Source: Microtetraspora malaysiensis
GTDB lineage: Bacteria > Actinomycetota > Actinomycetes > Streptosporangiales > Streptosporangiaceae
DNA: 64,000 nt
Assembly: GCF_001528665.1 (NCBI RefSeq)
Contig: NZ_BBYJ01000015.1
Coordinates: forward strand, 62,001 to 126,000
Reading direction: 5' to 3'
Part shown: one piece after another, positions 48,013-58,534 of the stretch
How positions within the stretch are numbered: the stretch's first letter is position 1
Layout of the letters: every line of letters starts with the position of its first letter
The notes under the pieces: model-generated
Told to the model about the DNA's origin: nothing
Databases searched by the model: none
What the model saw: the letters and a program-made list of their open reading frames with translations, nothing else
Program-made: the position numbers and the translations under genes

Positions 48013-48831
48013 TCAGCTCGTCGGTTGGGCGGCGCGGCGTACGGCCGGCGGCACGGAGGCGGGGATGACCAGCGGCGCGCCCGAGTGCGGGTCGGCCACC
48101 ACGTGCGCCTCGACGCCGAAGACGGCGCGCAGCGTCTCGGCGGTGATCACCTCGTCGGGCGTCCCGTCGGCGGCGATCCGGCCCCGTTCCATGGCGATCA
48201 CCCGGTCGGCGTACCGTGCGGCCTGGTTGAGGTCGTGCAGGACGAGCACGATCGTCCGCCCGGCCGAGACGTTGAGCTCGACGAGGAGGTCGAGCACCTC
48301 GGCCTGGTGGCCGATGTCGAGGTACGTCGTCGGCTCGTCGAGCAGCACCGTGTCGGTCCGCTGCGCGAGGGCCATCGCGATCCACGCCTTCTGCCGCTGG
48401 CCGCCGGACAGCTCGTCGATCGGCCGCCCGGCGAACGCCGTCATGTTGGTACGCTCCAGCGCCTCGCGGACGGCGGCCTCGTCGGCCTCCGACCACTGCC
48501 TGAGCCACTTCTGGTGCGGGTAGCGGCCCCGCGCGACCAGGTCGGCGACGGTGAGCCCCTCGGGCGCCGACGGCCCCTGCGGCAGCACGCTGAGCCGCCG
48601 GGCGATCTCCCGGGTCGAGAGCGTCGCGGTGTCCCGGCCGTCCAGGACGACGGTGCCCTCGCTGGGCAGCAGCCGGGACAGCGCCCAGAGCAGGGTCGAC
48701 TTGCCGCAGCCGTTGGCGCCGATGATCGCGGTGATCCGGCCCCTCATCAGGGCGAGGTCCAGCCCGTCGATCACCTCGTGGCCCCGGTAGCCCACCACCA
48801 GGCCGCGCGCGCCGAGCGCTTCCTCATCCAT
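48013..48831 (-). CDS. Ferric-siderophore ABC transporter ATP-binding protein
   Basis: The 272-residue ATPase has Walker A GANGCGKST, Q-loop SVLPQGPSAPEG, signature LSGGQRQKAWIAMALAQRTD, Walker B VLLDEPTTYLDIGHQAEV and the H-loop VLHDLNQAARYAD. The spacing is that of FecE/FepC-type iron importers. Its start overlaps the end of the upstream permease gene by 8 bases. Its stop lies 13 bases from the IS right end, and the predicted TnpB guide covers this stop. Confidence 0.93.
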   Translation of the reverse strand: MDEEALGARGLVVGYRGHEVIDGLDLALMRGRITAIIGANGCGKSTLLWALSRLLPSEGTVVLDGRDTATLSTREIARRLSVLPQGPSAPEGLTVADLVARGRYPHQKWLRQWSEADEAAVREALERTNMTAFAGRPIDELSGGQRQKAWIAMALAQRTDTVLLDEPTTYLDIGHQAEVLDLLVELNVSAGRTIVLVLHDLNQAARYADRVIAMERGRIAADGTPDEVITAETLRAVFGVEAHVVADPHSGAPLVIPASVPPAVRRAAQPTS

Positions 48832-49939
48832 CGGTACTCCTTGAGCCGCGCTTCATCAGCAGGTAGACGAGCCAGGGGCCGCCGGCCAGGGCGGTGACGA
48901 TCCCGACGGGGATCTCCGCGTCGCCGGCGAGCTGCCGTCCGGCGAAGTCGGCGGCCACCGCGAGCAGCGCGCCGAAGATCGCGGACGTGACCAGGCCGCC
49001 GTCGGGCCTGCCGATCAGCCGCCGGGCGATCTGGGGTGCGACGAGTGCGATGAACGCGACCGGCCCGGCGACCGCGACGGACGCGGCCGCGGCCAGCACG
49101 CCGGTCCCGACGAGCAGGAGCCGGGAACGTTCCAGGGGCAGTCCGAGCGCGCGGGCGACGCCGTCGCCGAGCGAGAGGGTGCGCAGCCGGGCGGCGAGCC
49201 CGGTCGCGAGCGGCAGCGTCACGGCGAGTCCGGCCGCGAGCACCGCGACCTGCTCCCAGCCGAGGCCGTTGAAGCCGCCCAGGGTCCAGTTGTGCGCCCG
49301 CTCGGCGGTGTGCACCTCGGCGAGCATGAGGACGTACGACGTGCCGCCGGTGACGCACGCGTTGACCCCGATGCCGACCAGGATCAGCCGCATCCCGTTG
49401 ATCCCGCGCCGGTACGCCAGGACGTAGACGGCGGCGGTGACCACGGCGGCCCCGGCGAACGCGCCCCCGGTCAGCGCCGCCGTACCGGTGAGGCCGAGGG
49501 TCATCAGGATGACGGTGACGAGCGCGGCGCCGGTCTCGACGCCGAGGACGTCGGGGCTGGCCAGCACGTTCCTGGCGAGCGTCTGGAAGACGGCGCCGGA
49601 GAGCCCGAGCAGCGCGCCCGCCAGCGCCCCGCCGACCGCGCGGGGCAGGCGGAACCGCTGCACGATGTACGACTGGCCGCCCGAGCCGCCGAAGATCGCG
49701 TCCACGACCTGGTCGAACCGCAGCGGATAGTCGCCGAAGCAGATCGACGCGACGGCCAGCGCCAGCAGGACGGCCAGCGCGGCGGAGGCGACCAGTAGGG
49801 CGCGCGGGGCCAGCCGGGCGGAGAACCCGGGCCCGCGTACGGCGCGGCCCAGGGCCCGATCGAGAGCGCGGTCAAGGGCGCGGCCGAGGGCCGGGTCCGC
49901 GGCGGGGCCCATCGCGCCGCGGTCGAGGGACGCCGTCAC
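48824..49939 (-). CDS. FecCD-family iron-siderophore permease
   Basis: The 371-residue permease has about nine to ten spans and family motifs RLPRAVGGALAGALLGLSGA, VFQTLARNVLASPDVLGVET and the C-terminal GPVAFIALVAPQIARRLIGR. The N-terminus (residues ~18-35) is an unusual run of R-A-L-D/G repeats before the first span. It overlaps the preceding permease by 4 bases and the following ATPase by 8. The two permeases probably form the heterodimeric membrane part of the importer. Confidence 0.92.
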   Translation of the reverse strand: MTASLDRGAMGPAADPALGRALDRALDRALGRAVRGPGFSARLAPRALLVASAALAVLLALAVASICFGDYPLRFDQVVDAIFGGSGGQSYIVQRFRLPRAVGGALAGALLGLSGAVFQTLARNVLASPDVLGVETGAALVTVILMTLGLTGTAALTGGAFAGAAVVTAAVYVLAYRRGINGMRLILVGIGVNACVTGGTSYVLMLAEVHTAERAHNWTLGGFNGLGWEQVAVLAAGLAVTLPLATGLAARLRTLSLGDGVARALGLPLERSRLLLVGTGVLAAAASVAVAGPVAFIALVAPQIARRLIGRPDGGLVTSAIFGALLAVAADFAGRQLAGDAEIPVGIVTALAGGPWLVYLLMKRGSRSTDG

Positions 49940-50946
49940 AGCTCGCGCACCGTCCTTCTGCGGACGAACCAGATGAACACCGGAGCGCCCACCGCGGCGG
50001 TGATGGCGCCCACCTGAACCTCCGAGGGGATCGCGACGACCCGGCCCACGATGTCCGCCCCGAGCAGCACGAGCGGCCCGAGCAGCGCGGAGTACGGCAG
50101 GACCCGGCGGTGGTCGGGGCCGGCCAGCGCCCGGGCGACGTGCGGCACGGTCAGCCCGACGAACCCGATCGGCCCGACGGCGGCGACGGCCGTGCCGGAG
50201 AGCAGGACGACGGCGAGCGCGGCGGCGCCCCGGACCAGGCGCACCCGCTGCCCGAGGGAGCGGGCGACGTCGGCGCCCATGGACAGGGCGTTGAGGCCGC
50301 GGATGACGCCGAACGCGAGCAGCGCTCCGCCCGCGAGGAACGGCGCCGCGGCGAGCAGCAGGTCCGCCTTCGCCCCGGCGAGCGAGCCGACGCTCCAGAA
50401 GCGGAACTCGTCGAAGGCCGTCGAGTCGGCGTAGAGCACCAGCGAGGTGGCCGAGCCGATGAAAGCGCTGATCGCGGCGCCAGCGAGGGCCAGCTTGACC
50501 GGCGTGGCGCCGTCCCGGCCGCGTGAGCCGACCAGCCAGACGGCGGCGCTGACGAGAGCGGCCCCGGCGAACGCGAACCCGACGTGGGCCCGGAAGTCCA
50601 GCAGCCCGAAGACGTAGATCGCCACGACGACGCCGAAGGCGGCGCCCGCGTGGACGCCGAGGATGCCCGGGTCGGCGATCGGGTTGCGCGTCAGGCCCTG
50701 CATGACCGCCCCGGACAGCCCGAGCGCGGCGCCGATGACGAGGCCGGCGACGGTCCGGGGGATCCGCAGCTCCCAGATCACGTTGTCGTAGAACCCGCCT
50801 CCCGGCGAGAAGAGCGCGCTCAGCACGCTGTCCGGCGGGATGAACCGGCTGCCCACGCCGATCGACAGCATCGCCACGACGCCGACGGCGATCGCGAGGG
50901 CCACGAGCCCCGACACCGCCGTCGTCGCAGACCCTCGGGAGGGCAT
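49936..50946 (-). CDS. FecCD-family iron-siderophore permease
   Basis: The 336-residue permease has ten hydrophobic segments, with ELRIPRTVAGLVIGAALGLS, GAVMQGLTRNPIADPGILGV and GPIGFVGLTVPHVARALAGP as family motifs. It is the first gene of the operon. An iron-box-like site lies 40 bases upstream (50986-51004), so iron-dependent repression by a DtxR/IdeR-type regulator is likely. The start is ATG 50944-50946. Confidence 0.93.
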   Translation of the reverse strand: MPSRGSATTAVSGLVALAIAVGVVAMLSIGVGSRFIPPDSVLSALFSPGGGFYDNVIWELRIPRTVAGLVIGAALGLSGAVMQGLTRNPIADPGILGVHAGAAFGVVVAIYVFGLLDFRAHVGFAFAGAALVSAAVWLVGSRGRDGATPVKLALAGAAISAFIGSATSLVLYADSTAFDEFRFWSVGSLAGAKADLLLAAAPFLAGGALLAFGVIRGLNALSMGADVARSLGQRVRLVRGAAALAVVLLSGTAVAAVGPIGFVGLTVPHVARALAGPDHRRVLPYSALLGPLVLLGADIVGRVVAIPSEVQVGAITAAVGAPVFIWFVRRRTVREL

Positions 50947-50985
50947 CCCAAAATCACCCCATAGCCCGGCAACAAGGACAGGAAC

Positions 50986-51004
50986 AAAGGTAAGGCTAAC
51001 CTAA
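50986..51004 (-). promoter_or_regulatory. Iron box (DtxR/IdeR-type operator)
   Basis: The complement reads TTAGGTTAGCCTTACCTTT, close to the actinobacterial iron-box consensus TTAGGTTAGGCTAACCTAA with four mismatches. It lies just upstream of the first siderophore-transport gene. Repression by iron-loaded regulator is inferred from the site and the function of the operon. Confidence 0.75.
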
Positions 51005-51061
51005 TTTCCTGTCGAGTGATCCGGGCGGGGTCCCCCTATGTGCTCATGAACGGTCCGGCGG

Positions 51062-52528
<1,467 letters not shown>

Positions 52529-52596
52529 CGAGCCAGCGTATGCGAGGGAGCGGGCACCCTGCGTGACCTGGTGCCCGGCAACGGTGCGGCCGGTCG

Positions 52597-53106
52597 TCAG
52601 GCGTCCACGACGAGGGTGCGCGCGGTCTTGTCGTGCAGCGCCTGCTTCCTGCCGTCGAACACGATCCAGCCGAGGTCGAGGATCCAGAGGCAGCACAGCC
52701 AGGCCAGCACGACTTCGGTGAGCTGCCGGACGGCGGCCTGTCCCACGCCGATGCGCTCGCCGTTCTCGCGCACGACGCGCATCCCGAAGATCTTCTTGCC
52801 CGGGGTCTGGCCCTTCCAGTACGCGTGGAAGAGCCAGTAATAGAGGAAGCCGACGATGCTCGCCAGATAGGTGTGGGTGACGTCGACGAGGGTCACCGTG
52901 CCGGTCTGCGGGTGTTTGACGATGTGCCACGACGTCCACACGACCGGCGAGGAGATGATCGCCACGACGATGATGTCGAAGATGCCGGCGAACAGACGGC
53001 GCCAGCGTCCGGCGAGCGAGGGAGCCGCGGGCCCCAGGGGCGGCGGCTCCCACGGAGTCCGCGGCTCGGGTCGCGGTTCGCCTTCAGGCGGAAACGGTGG
53101 TTCCAT
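52597..53106 (-). CDS. RDD family membrane protein
   Basis: The 169-residue protein has a Pro/Glu-rich cytoplasmic start (EPPFPPEGEPRPEPRTPWEP), then the RDD domain: RRLFAGIFDIIVVAIISSPV with the signature R-D region, YLASIVGFLYYWLFHAYW, KGQTPGKKIFGMRVV and a third span VVLAWLCCLWILDLGWIVFD. RDD proteins are small membrane proteins, some acting in ion transport. Function here is unknown. The proline-rich start is common in actinobacterial members. Confidence 0.87.
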   Translation of the reverse strand: MEPPFPPEGEPRPEPRTPWEPPPLGPAAPSLAGRWRRLFAGIFDIIVVAIISSPVVWTSWHIVKHPQTGTVTLVDVTHTYLASIVGFLYYWLFHAYWKGQTPGKKIFGMRVVRENGERIGVGQAAVRQLTEVVLAWLCCLWILDLGWIVFDGRKQALHDKTARTLVVDA

Positions 53107-53160
53107 GCCCTTTTGGTCACCTGGCTCCGCCCGCCCGAAAGCCCCAGCGGGGCAAAATCG

Positions 53161-53325
<165 letters not shown>

Positions 53326-53427
53326 TCACGCTCCGCCACTCTCCGTCACGATGGCCAAAGTGTGCAATGCATGACAAAATCGGTAGACAATCTGCCCAGT
53401 CATCACCCGCGGATCTGGGAGCACGTT

Positions 53428-53910
53428 GTGACGATCGATCAGCTCGATGTACGGCTCATCTCCATGCTCGCCGCCGAGCCGCGCATCGGGGTCCTCGAGT
53501 GCTCCCGGCGGCTCAACGTGGCCCGCGGCACCGTCCAGGCCCGGCTCGACCGCATGGTGGCGCGCGGCGTGATCACCGGATACGGCCCCGACATCGATCC
53601 CGCCGCCCTCGGGTACGGCGTGACGGCCTTCGTGACGCTGCAGATCAGGCAGGTCAGCGGGCACAGCCCGGTCGCCGACCGGCTCGCCCTCGTGCCCGAG
53701 GTGCTGGAGGTCCACACCATCACCGGCGGCGGCGACATGCTGTGCCGCGTGGTAGCCCGCAGCAACGCCGACCTCCAGCGCGTCATCGACCTCATCGTCG
53801 ACGTGGACGGCGTCGTGCGCACGTCGTCGGTGATCGCGCTGGACTCGCCCGTTCCGTACCGGGTCCTGCCGCTCGTCGCCGCCGCCAACCGGGGTGAGAA
53901 CCGAGGCTGA
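53428..53910 (+). CDS. Lrp/AsnC family transcriptional regulator
   Basis: The 160-residue protein has an N-terminal HTH (TIDQLDVRLISMLAAEPRIG, VLECSRRLNVARGTVQARLD) and a C-terminal RAM ligand domain (ALGYGVTAFVTLQIRQVSGH, PEVLEVHTITGGGDMLCRVV). In actinomycetes this type sits divergent from hppD and probably controls tyrosine catabolism; here only an hppD remnant is left. GTG 53428 is preferred for GGGAGC upstream; ATG 53371 would add 19 residues. The region 53355-53380 contains TGTGCAATGCATGACA, an imperfect dyad that may be its binding site. Confidence 0.88.
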   Translation: MTIDQLDVRLISMLAAEPRIGVLECSRRLNVARGTVQARLDRMVARGVITGYGPDIDPAALGYGVTAFVTLQIRQVSGHSPVADRLALVPEVLEVHTITGGGDMLCRVVARSNADLQRVIDLIVDVDGVVRTSSVIALDSPVPYRVLPLVAAANRGENRG

Positions 53911-54020
53911 GCACGGAGCCGAGCACGGGGCCCATGACCGGGGATCGGCCCGGGGATGAGGGCTGTGGACCAGAACGCGCGACATCGTTATGGATCATTT
54001 ACCGTTGAATGGTTCGCCCA

Positions 54021-54043
54021 GCTCTCGCCTGGGCAGCGAGAGC
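54021..54043 (+). promoter_or_regulatory. Hairpin in the leader of the penicillin-binding protein gene
   Basis: GCTCTCGC (54021-54028) and GCGAGAGC (54036-54043) pair perfectly around a 7-base loop, ending 21 bases before the GTG start. It is not followed by a T-run. It may be a protein-binding site or mRNA structure, and its role is unknown. Confidence 0.35.
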
Positions 54044-54064
54044 GTGAGCAACCGGGGGTAATAC

Positions 54065-56341
54065 GTGGAGACCGAGGAGATTCCGGAGCAGCCGTCCGAT
54101 CCTGAGCCGCCGTCCCGGCCGACGGGCAAGCGGCCGAGGCGGCGGCTCCTGCGGATCGCCCTGATCGCCTTCGGCGCCTGCGTGGCCGCGGTGGTCGGCC
54201 TGTTCGCCATCGCGTGGGTGATGACGCCGATCCCCGACACGACCCAGGACGACGCCACCGCGCAGGGGTCGGTGATCTACTACCGGAACGGCAAGACCGT
54301 CCTCGCCACCGAGGGCACCAACCGCAAGAACGTCCCGCTCAGCGAGGTGCCCGAGCCGGTCAGGCAGGCCGTCATCGCCGCCGAGAACCGGACGTTCTAC
54401 AGCGACAACGGCGTCTCCCTCAGCGGCACCGTGCGGGCGCTGTGGTCGACCGTCACCGGCAAACAGCTCCAGGGCGGCTCGACGATCACCCAGCAGCTCG
54501 TCCGCAACTACTACAGCGGCCTCAGTCAGGAACGTTCCATCGAGCGCAAGCTCAAGGAGATCTTGATCGCCCTGAAGGTGGATCGGTCCAAGTCCAAGGA
54601 CTGGGTGCTGGAGCAGTACCTCAACACGATCTACTTCGGCCGCGGCGCGTACGGCATCCAGGCCGCGTCCCAGGCGTACTTCAACAAGAACGCGCGCGAC
54701 CTGACCCCGGCCGAGGGCGCCTACCTCGCCGCGGTGATCCAACAGCCGTCCCGCTTCGCGACGCCCAAGGGCGACGATCTCGACGCGGCCAAGGCGCGCT
54801 GGCAGGGGGTCGTCGACGGCATGGTCCAGACCCGGGCGATGACGGCCGAGCAGGCCACGGCCCTCACCTTCCCCACGCTGGCCAAGCAGAAGCCCCCGCT
54901 CTACCGCAACGCCAAGAACGGCTACATGGTCGAACAGGTGATCGCCGAGCTGCACCGGCTCGGCTACACCGACGAGGACATCCAGCAGGGCGGCCTCAAG
55001 ATCACCACGACCTTCGACAAGAAGCTGATGAAGCTCGCCGAGGAGTCGGTGAAGGCGGTCCTGCCCGACAACACGCCCAAGAAGGTGCGGACCGGCCTCG
55101 CCGCCGTCGATCCCCGCACCGGCGAGGTCCTCGCGTTCTACGGCGGCGACAGCTACACGTCCAACCAGTACGACAACGCCTTCTCCGCCAAGGTCCAGGC
55201 CGGCTCGACCTTCAAGCCGTACACGCTGGCCGCCGCGCTGGAGAACGGCTTCAGCCTGACCAACCGGGTCAACGGCAACTCGCCGATGCGGATCGCCTCG
55301 GCCACCATCCCCAACTCGGGCGGCCACTCGTACGGCTCGTCCATCGACCTGGTGCAGGCCACCCGCAACTCGGTGAACACCGCGTTCGTGGACCTCGGCC
55401 AGCAGGTCGGCCTCGGCAAGGTCGCCAAGGCGGCCGAGGCGGCGGGCATCCCCGAGAGCCAGCTCGCCCAGCACGAGGCCGCCGCCACGTTCCCGCTCGG
55501 CGTCGCCTCGGTGAGCGCCGTACAGCAGGCGTCCGGATTCGCCACGTTCGCGGCGGAGGGCGTCCACCACGACGCCCACGTGATCCGCTCGATCACCGAC
55601 ACCAACGGCAAGAAGCGGAAGGTCACCACCCCCGGCGCGCAGGCGTTCAGCGAGGACACCGCCGCCGACACGACGTACGCGCTGCAGCAGGTGGTGCGCG
55701 GCGGCACCGGCACCGGGGCGCAGCTGCCGGACCGCCCGGTCGCCGGGAAGACCGGCACCACCGACAAGTCGGCCGCGGTCTGGTTCACCGGGTACGTCCC
55801 GCAGCTTTCGGTCGCGGTCAACATGTTCCGCGACGACAACAAGCCCGTCGAGGTCCCCGGATACGGCGCGCTGTACGGCGGCACGTTGCCGACCCAGATC
55901 TGGAAGCGCTTCATGAGCGAGGCGATGGACGGCAAACCCGTCAAGGATTTCCCGGCGCCGGCGTCGTACTACTACGGCGGCTACAACTCCTACGACCCGT
56001 ACGGGTCATACGGCGGCTACGACCGCTTCGGCCAGGGCGGCGACCGCTTCGGCCAGGGTGGCGACACCGCGACGCCGAACCCCGACCCGGGGGCCACCGA
56101 TCCGGGCTCCCCGGGCGGGACCCCCGGTGGCGGCGAGACCACCGGCCCCGGAGGCCCCGGGAACGGAGGCGGCGGCCCGGGCACCGGTGGCCAAGGGCCG
56201 GGTGGCACAGGCGACGGCGGCCAAGGGACAGGCGGCACAGGCGGTGGCGGCCCGGGAGGCGGTGGCACCGGAGGCGGCACGACGGAGCCGCCGGGGAACG
56301 GCGGCGACATCGAGGCGCCGCCCGACCAGCCGATCCAGTGA
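54065..56341 (+). CDS. Class A penicillin-binding protein (transglycosylase/transpeptidase)
   Basis: The 758-residue protein builds peptidoglycan. A basic cytoplasmic start leads to one span near 30-52 (RIALIAFGACVAAVVGLFAI), then the GT51 domain (AAENRTFYSDNGVSLSGTVR with the catalytic Glu, and GGSTITQQLVRNYYSG). The transpeptidase domain has active-site Ser381 in GSTFKPYTLA, SVNTAF for the SxN motif and KTGTTDKSA. From about residue 640 the tail is Tyr/Gly/Pro-rich low complexity, including two copies of DRFGQGG. The start is GTG 54065 with GGGGGTAAT upstream. It is monocistronic and faces the YyaL-type gene. Confidence 0.95.
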   Translation: METEEIPEQPSDPEPPSRPTGKRPRRRLLRIALIAFGACVAAVVGLFAIAWVMTPIPDTTQDDATAQGSVIYYRNGKTVLATEGTNRKNVPLSEVPEPVRQAVIAAENRTFYSDNGVSLSGTVRALWSTVTGKQLQGGSTITQQLVRNYYSGLSQERSIERKLKEILIALKVDRSKSKDWVLEQYLNTIYFGRGAYGIQAASQAYFNKNARDLTPAEGAYLAAVIQQPSRFATPKGDDLDAAKARWQGVVDGMVQTRAMTAEQATALTFPTLAKQKPPLYRNAKNGYMVEQVIAELHRLGYTDEDIQQGGLKITTTFDKKLMKLAEESVKAVLPDNTPKKVRTGLAAVDPRTGEVLAFYGGDSYTSNQYDNAFSAKVQAGSTFKPYTLAAALENGFSLTNRVNGNSPMRIASATIPNSGGHSYGSSIDLVQATRNSVNTAFVDLGQQVGLGKVAKAAEAAGIPESQLAQHEAAATFPLGVASVSAVQQASGFATFAAEGVHHDAHVIRSITDTNGKKRKVTTPGAQAFSEDTAADTTYALQQVVRGGTGTGAQLPDRPVAGKTGTTDKSAAVWFTGYVPQLSVAVNMFRDDNKPVEVPGYGALYGGTLPTQIWKRFMSEAMDGKPVKDFPAPASYYYGGYNSYDPYGSYGGYDRFGQGGDRFGQGGDTATPNPDPGATDPGSPGGTPGGGETTGPGGPGNGGGGPGTGGQGPGGTGDGGQGTGGTGGGGPGGGGTGGGTTEPPGNGGDIEAPPDQPIQ

Positions 56342-56342
56342 C

Positions 56343-56384
56343 CACCGGCCCGGCCGGCGAGGGAGCCGCTGAGAGCGGCCGGTG
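56343..56384. terminator. Possible hairpin after the penicillin-binding protein gene
   Basis: CACCGGCC (56343-56350) and GGCCGGTG (56377-56384) pair across a 26-base loop, starting 2 bases after the stop. The surrounding sequence is rich in GGCC repeats, so other pairings compete. Confidence 0.4.
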
Positions 56385-56469
56385 ACCGTGCGGCCGGCCG
56401 GCCGCCGGTGTTTCCTCATCGGGCGGCGTCGCGCGACCGTGGGCCGGCCGGGGAGCTATGTCGCGCGCG

Positions 56470-58467
56470 TCACCGGGCCAGCTCGGCCTTCAGCTCCTCC
56501 GGGGTCGTGACGGGCGCGCGGCAGGCGAACCGGCGGCACACGTACGCCGCGGGCGCTCCGTCCACCGTCGGCCGCCCTTCGAGCAGCGGGACCTCGACGT
56601 CCCGCCCGGCCGCGCCGCCGTCGGCGGGCTCCCCGAGCGCGACCACCAATCCTGGGACGGTGGACATGAGGGCGGCGCGGTGCAGCGCCTTCGTCCGCGG
56701 GTCGTCCGCCGGGCCGACGATCGCCACCTCGGCCAGGCCGTGCAGCGCCGCCTCGGCCACCGCCAGCCCCCACCCGGCGAACCTCGCGTACTTCCCGGCC
56801 AGGACGGTGACCGTGCCCAGCGCCTCCTCGGCGGCCTCCCGATGCCGGGACGAGCCGCTGAGCGCGGCGTAGGAGAGCAGCGCCCCCGCCGCCGCGAACC
56901 GGCCGGACGGCGTGGCGTTGTCCGTCGGGTCCTGCGGACGCTGGAAGAGCCGCTCGCCGTCGTCCGCCGTGTCGAAGAACCCGCCCGACCCGTCGGAGAA
57001 CCGGGTCAGCAGCGTGTCGAGCAGCTCACCGGCCAGCGTGAACCAGCGCGTCTCGCCGGTCACCCCGTAGAGGGCGAGCAGGCCCTCGGCCACGTCGCCG
57101 TAGTCCTCCAGCACGCCCGCGTTCCGCCCCGCCCGGCCGTCCCGCGACGTGCGCAGCAGCCGTCCGTCGTCCACGTGCACCCGGGCGAGGAGCTCGGCCG
57201 CCGCCGTGGCCGCCTCGACGAGATCGGGCCGCTCGAACAGCGCCCCGGTCTCGGCCAGCGCCGCGATCGTCAGGCCGTTCCACGCCGCCACCACCTTGTC
57301 GTCCCGACCGGGGCGCGGCCGCGTCGCGCGCGCCGCCAGCAGCGCCGTACGGACCCGGTCGAGGCGGGCCCGGTCGCCGGGGTCGGCGCGGAGCTGGAGA
57401 ACCGAGGTGCCGTGCTCGAACGTGCCGGTCACCTCGAAGACGGAGGCCGACCAGGAACCGTCGTCGTCCCCGAGGACCTCGCGGAGCTGGGCGGGGGTCC
57501 AGACGTAGAAGAGGCCCTCGCCGTGCCTGCCGTCCAGGTCGGCGCTGTCCGCGTCCAGCGCCGAGGCGAATCCGCCCTCGGGCGTCCGCATCTCGCGCAG
57601 CAGCCAGTCCGCCGTCTCCAGGGCCACCCGCCGGGCGAGCGGCGAGCCGGTCGCCCGCCACCAGTGGGTGTACACGCGCAGCAGGAGGGCGTTGTCGTAC
57701 AGCATCTTCTCGAAGTGGGGCACGACCCATTCGGCGTCCACCGAGTAGCGCGCGAAGCCCCCGCCGAGCTGGTCGTACATGCCGCCCCTGGCCATCGCGT
57801 CCATGGTCTTCTCGGCCATGGCGAGGGCGTCCGGGGTCCCGTGCCGGAGCAGGAACTCCAGCACCATGGAGGGCGGGAACTTGGGCGCGCCGCCGAAGCC
57901 GCCGTTGCGGGGGTCGAAGCCGCCCGCCAGGTCGCGTACGGCCTGCTCCAGTGTGGCGGCGGTGGGCAGCGGGCCGGACGGCAGCCGGTTCTGCTCGTTG
58001 AGCGCCTCGACGATCTTCGCTCCCTGCCGTATGACGGCGTCGCGCTCGTTCTGCCAGGCCTGGGAGACGCTGTGCAGCAGCCGCTGGAACTGCGCGCGCG
58101 GGAAGTACGTCCCCGCGTAGAACGGATGACCGTCCGGGGTGGCGAAGACGGTCATCGGCCAGCCGCCCTGTCCCGTCATCGCCTGGGTCGCGGTCATGTA
58201 GACCGCGTCGACGTCGGGTCGTTCCTCCCGGTCCACCTTGATGTTGACGAACCGCTCGTTCATCAACTCCGCGGTCGCCCGGTCCTCGAACGACTCATGC
58301 GCCATCACATGGCACCAGTGGCAGGCGGAGTACCCGACGCTGATCAGCAGGGGAATATCGCGCCCGCGGGCCTCGGCGAAGGCGTTGGGACCCCATTCGA
58401 ACCAGTCGACGGGGTTGTCGGCATGCTGCGCCAGGTAGGGGCTTGTGGCGTCCTTGAGCCGATTCAT
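56470..58467 (-). CDS. YyaL-type thioredoxin-domain protein (DUF255)
   Basis: The 665-residue protein has an N-terminal thioredoxin-like DUF255 domain with CHWC in [19 protein letters not shown], followed by an (alpha/alpha)6 barrel region ([40 protein letters not shown]) and a C-terminal domain. It opens with [20 protein letters not shown], the family signature. These proteins occur widely and a role linked to redox or sugar epimerase-like chemistry is suspected, not proven. It starts at ATG 58467. Mca, greA and DUF4307 lie just beyond the AbiE pair, its usual neighbours in actinomycetes as far as I recall. Confidence 0.9.
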   Translation of the reverse strand: MNRLKDATSPYLAQHADNPVDWFEWGPNAFAEARGRDIPLLISVGYSACHWCHVMAHESFEDRATAELMNERFVNIKVDREERPDVDAVYMTATQAMTGQGGWPMTVFATPDGHPFYAGTYFPRAQFQRLLHSVSQAWQNERDAVIRQGAKIVEALNEQNRLPSGPLPTAATLEQAVRDLAGGFDPRNGGFGGAPKFPPSMVLEFLLRHGTPDALAMAEKTMDAMARGGMYDQLGGGFARYSVDAEWVVPHFEKMLYDNALLLRVYTHWWRATGSPLARRVALETADWLLREMRTPEGGFASALDADSADLDGRHGEGLFYVWTPAQLREVLGDDDGSWSASVFEVTGTFEHGTSVLQLRADPGDRARLDRVRTALLAARATRPRPGRDDKVVAAWNGLTIAALAETGALFERPDLVEAATAAAELLARVHVDDGRLLRTSRDGRAGRNAGVLEDYGDVAEGLLALYGVTGETRWFTLAGELLDTLLTRFSDGSGGFFDTADDGERLFQRPQDPTDNATPSGRFAAAGALLSYAALSGSSRHREAAEEALGTVTVLAGKYARFAGWGLAVAEAALHGLAEVAIVGPADDPRTKALHRAALMSTVPGLVVALGEPADGGAAGRDVEVPLLEGRPTVDGAPAAYVCRRFACRAPVTTPEELKAELAR

Positions 58468-58534
58468 GAATGTCTCCCCGGCATGAGCGTCGCGACCGTC
58501 TTCTGTCCAGTAAACAGCCTGCGCGTACCGGGAC

